Positions 43,549 to 51,640 of a DNA stretch of 64,000 nucleotides are shown in pieces. The DNA lies in the NCBI GenBank assembly GCA_963800475.1, contig CAWDAZ010000002.1:248001-312000 (forward strand). Reading direction: 5' to 3'. A program made the translations under genes and the position numbers. Within the stretch, counting starts at the first letter, position 1. Every line of letters begins with the position of its first letter. The notes beneath the pieces were generated by a model. It was not told the origin of the DNA and did no database searches. It was given only the letters and a program-made list of their open reading frames with translations. The stretch comes from Palsa-465 sp963800475. GTDB taxonomy: Bacteria; Actinomycetota; Thermoleophilia; Solirubrobacterales; Solirubrobacteraceae.

Positions 43549-46172
43549 TGTCCCGAAGTCGCGTTTGGACCGGGCGGCGGTGGCTGGGAGCTGGTCCCGC
43601 GGACCGAGTACCACAGGATCCTGTCGAGCACGTACTGGGGCACCTGGTCCGTGCGGACGAAGTTGTAGCCGCGGGACAGGGCCCGGTTGGCTGGCGTGTT
43701 GGGGTTGCGCTGGAGCAGCGGGTAGGTCGGCGCGAGTACGTTGTACGGCGCCGAGTTCGACGGGGTCGGCTGGAACGCGTCGTACATCGGCGTGGCCACC
43801 GCGTCGGGGAGCCCGAGCGGCTTCATCCCGAGGATCAGCTCGATCGAGCGGATCATCGACAGCATGTCGTAGCGCGTGTGGATGACCACTCCGTGCTTGG
43901 CGTAAGGGCTGAACACGCCGGCAGGCACTCGGTGGGCATCGACGTGGTCGGGGCCATCCTGCGAGTCGTCCTCGATCACGAAGATCGCCGACGAACGCCA
44001 CACCTTTGAATGGGAGATCAAGTCGACGATCTGCCCGAGGCCGTAGTCATTCTCGGCCACCATCGACCGCGGCGTGCGTGCTCCCGGCTTAACGCCGATC
44101 GTGTGGTCGTTCCACACAGTGAGATAGTTGAACGCCGGCACCGTGCCTGAGGCGACCTGCTTGTCGAAGCTCTTCTCGAAGCACGAGAAACGCGACTCCG
44201 AATCGGGTGCGGCACCCGGCGGAATCGAGGAGTCGAACATCTCCACCTGCTTGTGGGCAAGCGAGGCGACGATCGGATCCGTCGCGCCCCCGAGGTCGTT
44301 CGGATAGCAGCCGAACGGATAGCCGATATCCGAGTGCGCGAACTTCTCGGTTGCCAGCTTGGTCTGCGCCGGGCCAACGTTCTTGTCCGTCACACCGACG
44401 ATCCTGAGCACGTTTGCCGGCACCACTCCGGCGATGACCTCGCCGTAGTTGAAGTACGAGATGCCCTGGCGCTGCGCCCGGTCAAACAGGAAGCCGGTTC
44501 CTGGCCAGGTGATGGAATACGCCCCGAAGTCGTACGGGCGGCCACGACCCGCGTAGTTCTGCTGCCAGTTCTTCTGGACGTAGTCCGACACAGCGGCAGC
44601 GCTGGTCCAGAAGTGGCCGTCGATCGAGGCCTCGGAGTCGGCATAGACGTGGTCGAGCAAGGGGAACCGCCGCACCAAAGCGTGCATGTTCGGCGTGATC
44701 CGCCTTCCGAACAGCGTCAGCGCGGGGGCGCCGTCGCCGCGGCGGTCGTCGCCGAGCACCTGGTCGTACGAGCGGTTCTCGCGAATGATGAAGAACACAT
44801 GCTTGATCGGGCCATGAGGGCGCAGCGGGGTGCCTGCAGGAGCGCGCTCGAAGTTGACGGGGATCACCTGTCGGTCCGCCGTCCGCGTGAACTGACGGAG
44901 CTGCTGATCGCTGGGGAAGGGCAGAATGCCCGCACGGCCGGAGGTCATCACGGCAGTGCCCGGGTGCTCGAGCAGGTTGCTGCCATTGGTTGTGTACGGA
45001 TTCGGGCCGTTCGGGTTCGGTCCAGCGCCGAAGCCCTTGCCGGCGATCCACAACAAGCGCTTGCCCACCGCCTGCACGTCGGCGGGATATGCCGCGGTGG
45101 GGATCCGCCCGAGCAACCTCCCGGACGGGAGGGCAAACACCGCGAGCTCGTCCGCCGCTGCCTCCGCGACAACCAGCCGGCGACCGTCGGGTGTGACCGT
45201 CAGCGCCACGGGCGACTCGCCTCCGCCCTGAGGACGCTCGACCGAGAGGACCTTCTCGACCGTCATGCGTCTGGTGTCAAGCACCGCGACCTGGTTCTCG
45301 TTGGCGATCGCCACGTATGCACGCGGCCTCTTTGGATCGAGCGCAATGCCTTCCGGATGCGAGAGGTTCGCGGCGGCCTGGATGTCCTTGACCTTGGTCG
45401 CGCTGCCGAGGGCAACCACCGACACCGTGCCCGGCCCCTCGTTCGAGACCAGCCCCGCCCGTCCGCCGGGCAGGATCGCCGCCCCATACGGGTAAGAGCC
45501 CGTGGCGACATAACGGACTGCGTGCGTGTGTGTATCAATGACCGCTGCGGCGTCGGCGAGATTCAGCGGTACGAGCAGTGTTCGACCGTCAGGCGAGACC
45601 GCGAGCCGGTCCGGCCAGGACTCCCGGCAGCACTTCTCAGGCGGAAAGCTCGGCGGGACCGGCGCCGTTGCCGGCGGCGGCACCGCGATCGTGCCGGTCT
45701 CATGAGCGACACCGCGGCGGCGGTCATAGCGGAATACATGGATCACATCGCCGCCACGGCCGGGGAGCCCAGGCCGCCGCAGATCGGCGTCCGTCGAATC
45801 CGGGATACCCGACACATACACAAGCGCTCGCTTACCATCGATCGCAATCCCGCCGGAGGCTCCGGGAAGCCCCAGGACCTGAATCACCCGCGGGTGCCTC
45901 ACTCCAACCGCGACGATCCGGACGTCGTTCAAGGCCCTCCCGGTCGACACCGTCCAGTAGAAGCGCCCATCAGGCGTAACGGCGCCGCCAGTAGGGAAAT
46001 GCCCGAGCGTCACGAGCTGGCCGGGCGGCCGCAGCAGACGACCGTTGGCGGTGATGTGCAAGCGAGGGCCGATCCGCCCCGAGTCCACAATGTTCGCCGC
46101 GATCGCAGCTCCGGTCAGAGCAAGCACGCCCGCAAACACGAACAAGGGACGGACACCTCGACATCTGAACAA
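43545..46172 (-). CDS. Exported phosphoesterase with N-terminal beta-propeller
   Basis: An 875-aa secreted or membrane-anchored enzyme. After a signal helix it has a YVTN/lactonase-like beta-propeller (about 40-400; repeats such as 'LSHPEGIALDPKRPRAYVA'), then a phosphoesterase (phospholipase C/AcpA-type) domain from about 440: 'IKHVFFIIRENRSYDQVLGD', 'DHVYADSEASIDGHFW', 'FVIEDDSQDGPDHVDAHRVP'. It releases phosphate from organic phosphoesters. It is followed by the coupled HAD phosphatase. An ATG start near 46172 fits the signal peptide. Confidence 0.92.
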   Translation of the reverse strand: MFRCRGVRPLFVFAGVLALTGAAIAANIVDSGRIGPRLHITANGRLLRPPGQLVTLGHFPTGGAVTPDGRFYWTVSTGRALNDVRIVAVGVRHPRVIQVLGLPGASGGIAIDGKRALVYVSGIPDSTDADLRRPGLPGRGGDVIHVFRYDRRRGVAHETGTIAVPPPATAPVPPSFPPEKCCRESWPDRLAVSPDGRTLLVPLNLADAAAVIDTHTHAVRYVATGSYPYGAAILPGGRAGLVSNEGPGTVSVVALGSATKVKDIQAAANLSHPEGIALDPKRPRAYVAIANENQVAVLDTRRMTVEKVLSVERPQGGGESPVALTVTPDGRRLVVAEAAADELAVFALPSGRLLGRIPTAAYPADVQAVGKRLLWIAGKGFGAGPNPNGPNPYTTNGSNLLEHPGTAVMTSGRAGILPFPSDQQLRQFTRTADRQVIPVNFERAPAGTPLRPHGPIKHVFFIIRENRSYDQVLGDDRRGDGAPALTLFGRRITPNMHALVRRFPLLDHVYADSEASIDGHFWTSAAAVSDYVQKNWQQNYAGRGRPYDFGAYSITWPGTGFLFDRAQRQGISYFNYGEVIAGVVPANVLRIVGVTDKNVGPAQTKLATEKFAHSDIGYPFGCYPNDLGGATDPIVASLAHKQVEMFDSSIPPGAAPDSESRFSCFEKSFDKQVASGTVPAFNYLTVWNDHTIGVKPGARTPRSMVAENDYGLGQIVDLISHSKVWRSSAIFVIEDDSQDGPDHVDAHRVPAGVFSPYAKHGVVIHTRYDMLSMIRSIELILGMKPLGLPDAVATPMYDAFQPTPSNSAPYNVLAPTYPLLQRNPNTPANRALSRGYNFVRTDQVPQYVLDRILWYSVRGTSSQPPPPGPNATSGQ

Positions 46173-46359
46173 AGCCCCACAAACGCTACCTCGTTCGGGA
46201 CGTCACCGGGTGTTTCTTGCGCCGATCCACCCGGCCGCAGTACTTGCCGCCGAACCACGGCATCCAAACCCACTCCTAACGACAAAGAGTGCCCGACTTC
46301 CAGGCACCTCAAGAGTATGGCGAAGGGCAGGTCGCTCGGGTTGTGAGCGGGTACTCGCT

Positions 46360-46623
46360 TCAGGCGGCTTTGTGGAGCTCGACGGCAGGCAGCGGATTGC
46401 GGGCAGGAGTCGAGGTGAGGGGATTCGAGCTGGTCTTTTGGTTGCGCCGTCGTTCGTCGGCGTCCACGACGCGCGCTCTGGTTCGAGCCGCCGCCAGCTC
46501 GAGGTGTTCCAATCGTGGTGTGGATGCCGTGTGTCTGGTGCGGTCGATCGAGTGGTGCTCGTCGAGTGCGCGCTGCGCGTGGTGCGCCACGAGCCGGAGA
46601 ATGCGGATGTGCGGGTCGGTCAT
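46360..46623 (-). CDS. Small hypothetical protein coupled to the zinc-ribbon gene
   Basis: An 87-aa frame starting 'MTDPHIRILRLVAHHAQRAL' whose ATG overlaps the TGA of the zinc-ribbon gene (ATGA). It is rich in His, Arg and Ala and may be helical at its N-terminus. The coupling is the main support; the paralogous zinc-ribbon gene at 52452 also has an ATGA-overlapping frame after it. No family was recognised. Confidence 0.45.
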   Translation of the reverse strand: MTDPHIRILRLVAHHAQRALDEHHSIDRTRHTASTPRLEHLELAAARTRARVVDADERRRNQKTSSNPLTSTPARNPLPAVELHKAA

Positions 46624-46949
46624 GGCTGTGTCCACGGCGCGTTCTTCCCCGGCAGCCCATGCCCGCACTGGGGGCAGACCCGGTTCATCACGGGGTCGGA
46701 TGACCGCTCGTCATCTAGCTCGAAGTACACCCGGTGGCGCCCGAGGCCGGACACGCGCAGCACGTGCCCGCACTCGGGGCAGCTACATGTCCGCGCTGGA
46801 CGGGGCCTGCTTGGGGGGGCGAGCCTCTCGGGGGGCGCGATCGGGTTGTCCTCGAAGATGAGGAACTGCATCGACTCCGGTACGCGCGCTTCCCGGGCGC
46901 CGCGCGGGAGTCGACCGGCGGCGCGGGGCTTCTTTATTGCGGTGGCCAT
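46620..46949 (-). CDS. Double zinc-ribbon protein, apparent fusion of a DUF1508 start to a zinc-ribbon
   Basis: A 109-aa protein. The C-terminal part has two C-P-x-C-G-H knuckles ('SCPECGHVLRVSGLGRHRV' and 'VCPQCGHGLPGKN') about 35 residues apart, closely matching the 75-aa protein at 52452-52679. Its first half, 'VPESMQFLIFEDN', resembles the start of the DUF1508 protein at 52057 ('PASMRFLIHGDN'), then jumps directly into 'APPERLAPP', matching 'APPERAALP' of the other zinc-ribbon protein. It therefore looks like an in-frame deletion fusion of two adjacent genes. The function is unknown; zinc-dependent binding is likely. Confidence 0.75.
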   Translation of the reverse strand: MATAIKKPRAAGRLPRGAREARVPESMQFLIFEDNPIAPPERLAPPSRPRPARTCSCPECGHVLRVSGLGRHRVYFELDDERSSDPVMNRVCPQCGHGLPGKNAPWTQP

Positions 46950-47046
46950 GGCCGACCGCCCTCTCTGCCCTTCTGACCGGATGCGTCGCTCAGGAAGCGA
47001 GAAGAGCAAGGACTCACTGGGCTCCCCTATGACGTTAGCAGATTCA

Positions 47047-47092
47047 GTAGATCGACATCTCTAGAAATTTTATGCTAGAGTTGTAAATCTAC
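47047..47092. promoter_or_regulatory. AT-rich nested palindrome, divergent promoter region A
   Basis: Outer arms GTAGAT/ATCTAC (47047-47052, 47087-47092) enclose inner arms CTCTAG/CTAGAG (47059-47064, 47075-47080). The core is AT-rich in a 70% GC context and contains TTTTATGCTAGAGT, which could be a -10 box. It lies between the zinc-ribbon gene and the SnoaL-like gene, 15 bp before the latter. It shares CTAGA...ATGCTA with region B at 51541. Confidence 0.6.
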
Positions 47093-47107
47093 AGATAGGA
47101 GATCCCA

Positions 47108-47545
47108 ATGGGAATACCTGAGATCACCCAGGTGCTAACGCGGGAAACCGAAGCCTGGAACGCGCACGACGCTGATCGCGTCGCTGCATGCTACGCCGAG
47201 GACGCCGTGCTATATGACGTCGGGCTACCCGCCCCCCTGCGGGGGCGCGCCGCCATCCGCGACTCGGTGGCGGGCTATCTCGCCGCCTTCTCGGATTTTC
47301 ACGTCGAGGTCGGTGAGCCGATCGTCTCGGGGAACCGGGCGGCCCAGGAGTTCAAGGTCACCGGGACCAATGACGGCGAGCTGTTCGGGGTCCCGCCGAC
47401 CGGCAAGAGCGCGACCACGTACGGCTGCGGGACGGCCGAATTCGGCGAGGGCAGCCTGATCCACCGTGCTGGCAATTACTGGAATGCCGCTGCATTGATG
47501 CAGCAGCTGGGGGTCTTGCCACAAGCGGTTGGCGCACCAGCCTAG
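47108..47545 (+). CDS. SnoaL-like (NTF2-fold) protein
   Basis: A 145-aa member of the SnoaL/ester-cyclase-like group of cone-shaped alpha+beta barrels: 'VLTRETEAWNAHDADRVAAC' then 'YAEDAVLYDVGLPAPLRGRA' and 'VSGNRAAQEFKVTGTNDGEL'. Members are cyclases, hydrolases or binding proteins. AGGAG lies 8 bp before the ATG. It follows an unusually AT-rich promoter with nested palindromes and stands beside a winged-helix regulator, which may control it. Confidence 0.85.
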   Translation: MGIPEITQVLTRETEAWNAHDADRVAACYAEDAVLYDVGLPAPLRGRAAIRDSVAGYLAAFSDFHVEVGEPIVSGNRAAQEFKVTGTNDGELFGVPPTGKSATTYGCGTAEFGEGSLIHRAGNYWNAAALMQQLGVLPQAVGAPA

Positions 47546-47642
47546 CCGCCCGTCGGATCGGGGCGCTCAGACCGGTACGCCGGAACGAGCGCCCCGACCG
47601 CGTTCCGGGGGATTGATTGCGGCTTCGCTCCCGAGCCGCTGA

Positions 47643-47972
47643 CTATCGTCGACCTTGACGCGCTGCGCTGTCCGGCAGTTGCGCGGACTCTGGTGCTCGG
47701 GTGTCAATCAGCAGTCTGAGCACCTCACCGATCGTTCGTTCTCGACCGAGGGCGTCTGGCAGGGGGAGATGGTCCTGGATGCGGTAGCGATTGCGACGGC
47801 CGTCCTTGTCCTTGATGACGTAGCCGGCCTCTGTCAGGTCCGCGACGATCCCAAACGCGCTGCGCTCCGTGATGCCGAGCGCGGCGGCGATGTCGCGCAG
47901 GCGCACCCCCGGATCATCCGCGATACAGACCAGGGCACGGGCATGGTTGGTAAGGAAGCTCCACTCCGCCAT
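47643..47972 (-). CDS. Winged-helix (MarR/ArsR-like) regulator, copy 1
   Basis: A 109-aa DNA-binding protein: 'EWSFLTNHARALVCIADDPG', recognition region 'ITERSAFGIVADLTEAGYVI' and wing 'KDGRRNRYRIQDHLPLPD'. It is a clear paralogue of the regulator at 51206-51535 along its whole length (shared 'FLTNHA', 'GITER', 'GRRNxYxI', 'GELL'). The N-terminus was set at the ATG at 47972. It probably binds the AT-rich palindromic promoters nearby. The ligand is unknown. Confidence 0.85.
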   Translation of the reverse strand: MAEWSFLTNHARALVCIADDPGVRLRDIAAALGITERSAFGIVADLTEAGYVIKDKDGRRNRYRIQDHLPLPDALGRERTIGEVLRLLIDTRAPESAQLPDSAARQGRR

Positions 47973-48024
47973 GGCACAAGTGTAGACAGGTCGTTCTTGA
48001 ATTACCTTGCTAGTTTCGCTGAAG

Positions 48025-48222
48025 ATGGAGTCCCTTGCGAAACCAGCCCGGAGCGGTCGGGCGTCGACCCGGAGCGAGCGGCCTATCGTCCGTGCGGGGA
48101 GCGCGCCGCTCCTCGGTCTTAGAACCGCGCTCAACGCGACGCCGGCAGCGGCAGCGAATGACCGCGCACTCGAGCTCGAAGACGCGTGGGATGCTTCCGC
48201 GGAGGCCTACACCCAAGCCTGA
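48025..48222 (+). CDS. Doubtful small ORF
   Basis: A 65-aa frame beginning ATG ('MESLAKPARSGRASTRSERP') and ending 'LEDAWDASAEAYTQA'. The C-terminal third looks protein-like and acidic, the rest is Arg/Ala-rich. AGTTTCGCTGAAG upstream is a poor ribosome-binding site. It is divergent from regulator copy 1. It may be non-coding. Confidence 0.25.
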   Translation: MESLAKPARSGRASTRSERPIVRAGSAPLLGLRTALNATPAAAANDRALELEDAWDASAEAYTQA

Positions 48223-48234
48223 TTCCGGGCTTCG

Positions 48235-49101
48235 CTAGCGCCCCAGCGTCCGATGGGTTCGCACCGGGGCTGGCATGAATGCCGCGCCGGTGATGACGAG
48301 GCCGAACGCGATCACGCGTCCGACGATCGCCGGCGCACCGATCCCGATCGGGTCGCGGAACACGAGGATGCCGCCCATAATCGCGGCGAGGTTGGCGGCA
48401 ACCGAGGTAAATGCGATGACGGCCACGCCCGGACCGAGCTGGAGCGCGCGAGCCGAGGAGTAGAACGCCAGCACCGAAGCCGCGAGCGCCGCCACCGTCC
48501 ACTCGCTGACAAAGCCACTCAATCCACCGTGTAACGCCTCGGTGAGGTACTTCAGGGCGATGTCGGACACCCCGAACAGCACCCCGGCCGCAACGCCGAG
48601 CAGCAGTCCCTCCGCGGCGGGGCCGAACCTGCCATGCATCGAGATCAGGATCAGCCCGGCACCGAGCGCAAACACGCCGCACTCCACCGCGATCAGCGCC
48701 GCCAGCGAGTAGTGACGCAGCGCGCTGGTGTGCGACCCTCCGGTGATCGCGATCACCGCAAGCCCGAACGCGGTGATGATCACCCCGGCCCATTGCCGGC
48801 GACCGAGGTGAAACCCGAAGTAGCGCTCAGCCAACACGGCGAGAAACACGAGCCCGCCCGACAGCACGGCCTGGACAATCGACAGCGGCGCGAGCGCAAG
48901 CGCGCCCACGTGAAGCCCCCACGCGACCACCGCCACCGCCCACCCCAGCGAGAACCAGCGGGAGCGGAACAAGCCCACGGCGCTCCGTAGCGGATGACGT
49001 CCCCGCACGGGAGGCGCCAACACCGCACCACGCTGCTTGAACAGAAATGCAACATTCGTGCCTAGCGCTGAGCCCAACGCCAACGCCAATCCGGCAATCA
49101 C
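48235..49101 (-). CDS. DMT-superfamily (EamA/NIPA-like) transporter
   Basis: A 288-aa membrane protein with about nine or ten helices in two repeated halves, e.g. 'LAPLSIVQAVLSGGLVFLAV' and 'LQLGPGVAVIAFTSVAANLA', the recurrent motif of drug/metabolite transporters and related NIPA-like proteins. The substrate cannot be told. It lies between the doubtful small ORF and the membrane-protein remnant. Confidence 0.85.
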   Translation of the reverse strand: MIAGLALALGSALGTNVAFLFKQRGAVLAPPVRGRHPLRSAVGLFRSRWFSLGWAVAVVAWGLHVGALALAPLSIVQAVLSGGLVFLAVLAERYFGFHLGRRQWAGVIITAFGLAVIAITGGSHTSALRHYSLAALIAVECGVFALGAGLILISMHGRFGPAAEGLLLGVAAGVLFGVSDIALKYLTEALHGGLSGFVSEWTVAALAASVLAFYSSARALQLGPGVAVIAFTSVAANLAAIMGGILVFRDPIGIGAPAIVGRVIAFGLVITGAAFMPAPVRTHRTLGR

Positions 49102-49341
49102 CGCCCGTCATTCTCAACGATCACGCCGCGTGACGGCGGCCTCACCGACGAAGCACCTTGCGGGACTCAGCCCTCGTCCGCCCCTGCGCCGGTAGAGCCC
49201 GCTTTCGGTCTGGGCCTCGGCGGCGATCGGTCGGAAGACCCCCTTCCGCACGGATAGCGCGGACGATCCGGCCGATGAGCTACGGCGGCAACCTGACGTC
49301 TCTGGGGCCGAGCCGTTCGGCAAGTCGCTGACGATCAATCC
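49102..49341. other. 240-bp non-coding stretch before the membrane-protein remnant
   Basis: No frame with a start codon, ribosome-binding site or recognisable domain is visible on either strand. One + frame ending 'GAEPFGKSLTINPGEIKF*' near 49359 looks protein-like but lacks a start and has no recognised relative; it may be another gene fragment. Confidence 0.4.
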
Positions 49342-49540
49342 CGGCGAGATCAAGTTCTGAAGGGCGCCACGATCTGGGGCACGAATGTGATCACGTTCGG
49401 GCTGCTGTTTCTGGGAGCTCGACCGTGGCGGCCCGATCCGCCGCCGGGAGCCCGATCCGCCGCCGCGTGGCTTCCAGTTCCCGCAGGACGAGAACCCGAC
49501 ACTCGCCGAATCAGACTGGCACCCCCGACTCGCTAATTGA
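49342..49540 (+). pseudogene. Frameshifted remnant of an integral membrane protein
   Basis: One frame reads 'RRDQVLKGATIWGTNVITFG' then 'LLF'; the frame one base later continues 'WELDRGGPIRRREPDPPP', 'RGFQFPQDENPTLAESDWHP' and stops at 'RLAN*'. Joined, this matches a common actinobacterial membrane protein with the block 'A-x-W-x-T-N-V-I-x-F-x-L-x-[FY]-W-E-L-D-R-G-G-P ... F-x-F-P-Q', where a final 'DYLY-x-x-[FL]-T-N-A-T-A-F-S-P-T-D' is expected. One extra T in TTT at 49408-49410 explains the shift. Both ends are missing. Confidence 0.65.
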
Positions 49541-49626
49541 GGCGACGCGTAGCTCGGGGGGCATCAGCCCTGCGGCGGAGTCATGAGGCAGAACGCGTGC
49601 ACGGGAGCGACCGACATCGGCTGTTC

Positions 49627-51039
49627 CTACGATTTGGTCGCAACGACGGGGTTGTGCCAGCGACCGTCGAAGACTATGAGCTTGTCGGCCTCCTTCGGCC
49701 CCCAGGTCCCGGGCTTGTAGGGGTGCGCCCGGTGGTGGTTGGCGAGGACACGATCGACCACCGTCCAGGCGGCCTCGACCGCGTCCTCCCGGGTGAAGAG
49801 CGCGCCGTCACCGGCCATCGCGTCGCCGAGGAGCCGCTCGTAGGGCGCTTCTTCGTTCGGCTGGGCGTCGAGCAGGAAGAGCTCACGCTGGTCGCCTAGG
49901 AACTCCTCGCCTGCGCGCTTCACACGGGCGGCGAGGGCGATCGCAACGTCGGGGGCGAGCCGGAAGCGAAGGTAGTTGGCCGGGCCGCCCGCCCGCGAGG
50001 AATCGGCGAACAGTTGCTGCGGCGGCGGCTTCAGCTCGACCACAATCTCGAACACGGTCTCGGGCAGGCACTTGCCGGAGCGCAGGTACCACGGTACCCC
50101 CGCCCAGCGCCACGACTCGATAAAGAGCCGCAGCGCACAGAAGGTCTCCACCTCAGAGTCCTTCGCTACCCCGGGCTCGTTCCGGTAACCGGCGAACTGG
50201 CCGCGCACCAGGTCGTCGGCGGCCAGCGGCCTCATGGCCCGAAAGACCTCGGCCTTCGCACTCTGCACGGCCCCGAACCCTCTGTACGCCGGCGGCTCCA
50301 TCGCGAGCAGTGCGACCACCTGAAAAAGGTGGTTCTCGATCACGTCGCGCAAGCAGCCGGCGGTCTCGTAGAACGCGCCGCGTCCGTCCACACCGAATTG
50401 CTCCGCCAGCGTGAGCTGGACGCTGGCCACGTAGTTGCGATTCCAGATCGGCTCCAGGAAGGAGTTGGCGAAGCGAAAGTAGAGGAGGTTCATGATCTCC
50501 TCCTTCCCGAGAAAGTGATCGATGCGGAAGATCGAATCCTCGGCAAACACCGACCGCGCCACACGGTTGAGCTCCCTCGCCGAGGCGAGATCGCGCCCGA
50601 ACGGCTTCTCGACGATGACGCGCGCACCCGTTGCCAGGCCCGCACCGCCGAGCCTCGCGATGACGGTCTGGAACAGTGACGGCGGGATCGCTAGGTAGTA
50701 CGCAGGGCGTGCCGCGTCCCCAAGCGCGCCTTTGAGCGCCATGAACGTGCCGGCGTCGTTGTAGTCGCCGTCCACGTACCGAAGCAGGGCGATCAGACGG
50801 CTGAGCGCACCCTCGTCGTCGATACCGCCGAGCGCCCGCGCGACGCTGTCGCGAACCCGCGCGTGGAGATCCTCCAGCTTCCAGTTCGAGTAGGCAATAC
50901 CGATGACCGGAACGTTCAGCACACCTCGCTTCGCCATCGCGTAAAGGGCGGGGAAGATCTGCTTGCTGGCGAGATCCCCAGTCGCGCCGAAGAGCACAAG
51001 CGCGCCGGACCGGCCTGCGCCATCGTCGGGCTTGCTCAT
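49627..51039 (-). CDS. zwf: Glucose-6-phosphate 1-dehydrogenase
   Basis: A 470-aa enzyme of the oxidative pentose-phosphate pathway. The NADP-binding 'LFGATGDLASKQIFPALYAM' is near the N-terminus, 'VIVEKPFGRDL' follows, and the catalytic signature is 'FRIDHFLGKEEIMNLL'. The length is normal. It stands alone, without the tal/gnd/opcA genes usually next to actinobacterial zwf, and lies inside the accessory zone, so it may be a second copy acquired by transfer. Confidence 0.95.
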   Translation of the reverse strand: MSKPDDGAGRSGALVLFGATGDLASKQIFPALYAMAKRGVLNVPVIGIAYSNWKLEDLHARVRDSVARALGGIDDEGALSRLIALLRYVDGDYNDAGTFMALKGALGDAARPAYYLAIPPSLFQTVIARLGGAGLATGARVIVEKPFGRDLASARELNRVARSVFAEDSIFRIDHFLGKEEIMNLLYFRFANSFLEPIWNRNYVASVQLTLAEQFGVDGRGAFYETAGCLRDVIENHLFQVVALLAMEPPAYRGFGAVQSAKAEVFRAMRPLAADDLVRGQFAGYRNEPGVAKDSEVETFCALRLFIESWRWAGVPWYLRSGKCLPETVFEIVVELKPPPQQLFADSSRAGGPANYLRFRLAPDVAIALAARVKRAGEEFLGDQRELFLLDAQPNEEAPYERLLGDAMAGDGALFTREDAVEAAWTVVDRVLANHHRAHPYKPGTWGPKEADKLIVFDGRWHNPVVATKS

Positions 51040-51105
51040 CTCAGCTTCCTCCGTTCATCGCAGGTGCGCCCAAACGATCTTGCCAAGCGTGACTCCTAGC
51101 CCCCA

Positions 51106-51147
51106 TTTGTAACTAAGCGGTTAAGGGTTCGAGTCCCTTGGCGGGCT
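51106..51147 (+). pseudogene. 3' half of a tRNA-Thr(TGU) gene; possible attachment site
   Basis: The sequence has exact tRNA 3'-half geometry: anticodon loop TTTGTAA (51106-51112), 3' anticodon stem CTAAG, 5-nt variable loop, T-arm AAGGG-TTCGAGT-CCCTT (51123-51139) and 7-nt acceptor strand GGCGGGC plus discriminator T. The 5' half is absent: upstream CCCCCA cannot pair with CTAAG. Such 3' fragments are left when an element integrates into a tRNA gene. No full copy occurs in the window. Confidence 0.7.
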
Positions 51148-51205
51148 TGAAGTTCTGTGGCGCCGCCGGCGTGCGCGCAGCCGACCGCCAGCCGCAGGCC
51201 GGCGG

Positions 51206-51535
51206 TCATCCGCTTGTTCCCGATCGGCCGACCCGCTTGGTCTGTGGCGGCCCGGCGAGGATCGCCAGCAGCTCGCCGACGTTCTGCTCGCGGGCGACCG
51301 GGTCAGGAAGCGGGAATTGCGCGTTGATCGTGTAGTGATTGCGGCGCCCGTTTCGCTCGCGCGAGATGTAGCCGGCGTCGGCGAGCTCGACCACGATCCG
51401 GTGCGCGGCGCGCTCGGTGATCCCGACGCGCTCGCCGATCTCGCGCAAGCGGATCCCGGGGTCGCGAGCGATGCACACCTGCACCTGCGCGTGGTTAGTC
51501 AAGAACGTCCAGCTAGGCGTGGTGTTCTCAGGCAT
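51206..51535 (-). CDS. Winged-helix (MarR/ArsR-like) regulator, copy 2
   Basis: A 109-aa paralogue of the regulator at 47643-47972: 'SWTFLTNHAQVQVCIARDPG', 'GITERAAHRIVVELADAGYI' and 'ERNGRRNHYTINAQFPLPD'. It is divergent from a small-protein operon starting at 51641, with an AT-rich region between them that it probably binds. The ATG at 51535 is preferred over a TTG one codon upstream. The ligand is unknown. Confidence 0.87.
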   Translation of the reverse strand: MPENTTPSWTFLTNHAQVQVCIARDPGIRLREIGERVGITERAAHRIVVELADAGYISRERNGRRNHYTINAQFPLPDPVAREQNVGELLAILAGPPQTKRVGRSGTSG

Positions 51536-51540
51536 CAACC

Positions 51541-51590
51541 TAGTCTAACATTTCTAGATTTCTATTTCATGCTATGATAATCAAGTATTC
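51541..51590. promoter_or_regulatory. AT-rich divergent promoter region B
   Basis: About 50 bp of roughly 30% GC inside a 70% GC region, containing TTTCTAGATTTCTA, CATGCTATGATAATC (a good TATGAT/GATAAT -10 candidate on +) and TTAGACTAGG on the other strand. It lies between regulator copy 2 and the LapA-like gene. CTAGA...ATGCTA is shared with region A at 47059-47077, so both may bind the same regulator type. Confidence 0.6.
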
Positions 51591-51640
51591 CTCGAGAGGA
51601 CGCCGAAGATCCCCTCGCCCACCCTGAGGAGGTCCTCAAC

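Noticed and set aside
43332..46346. Large + strand frames opposite the acid phosphatase and phosphoesterase
   Set aside because: They are antisense shadows in high-GC sequence, without domains; the minus-strand genes have full catalytic motifs and signal peptides.
46173..46359. Possible tiny minus-strand ORF 'MPWFGGKYCGRVDRRKKHP'
   Set aside because: Protein-like for 25 codons but no ribosome-binding site, no family and no further support.
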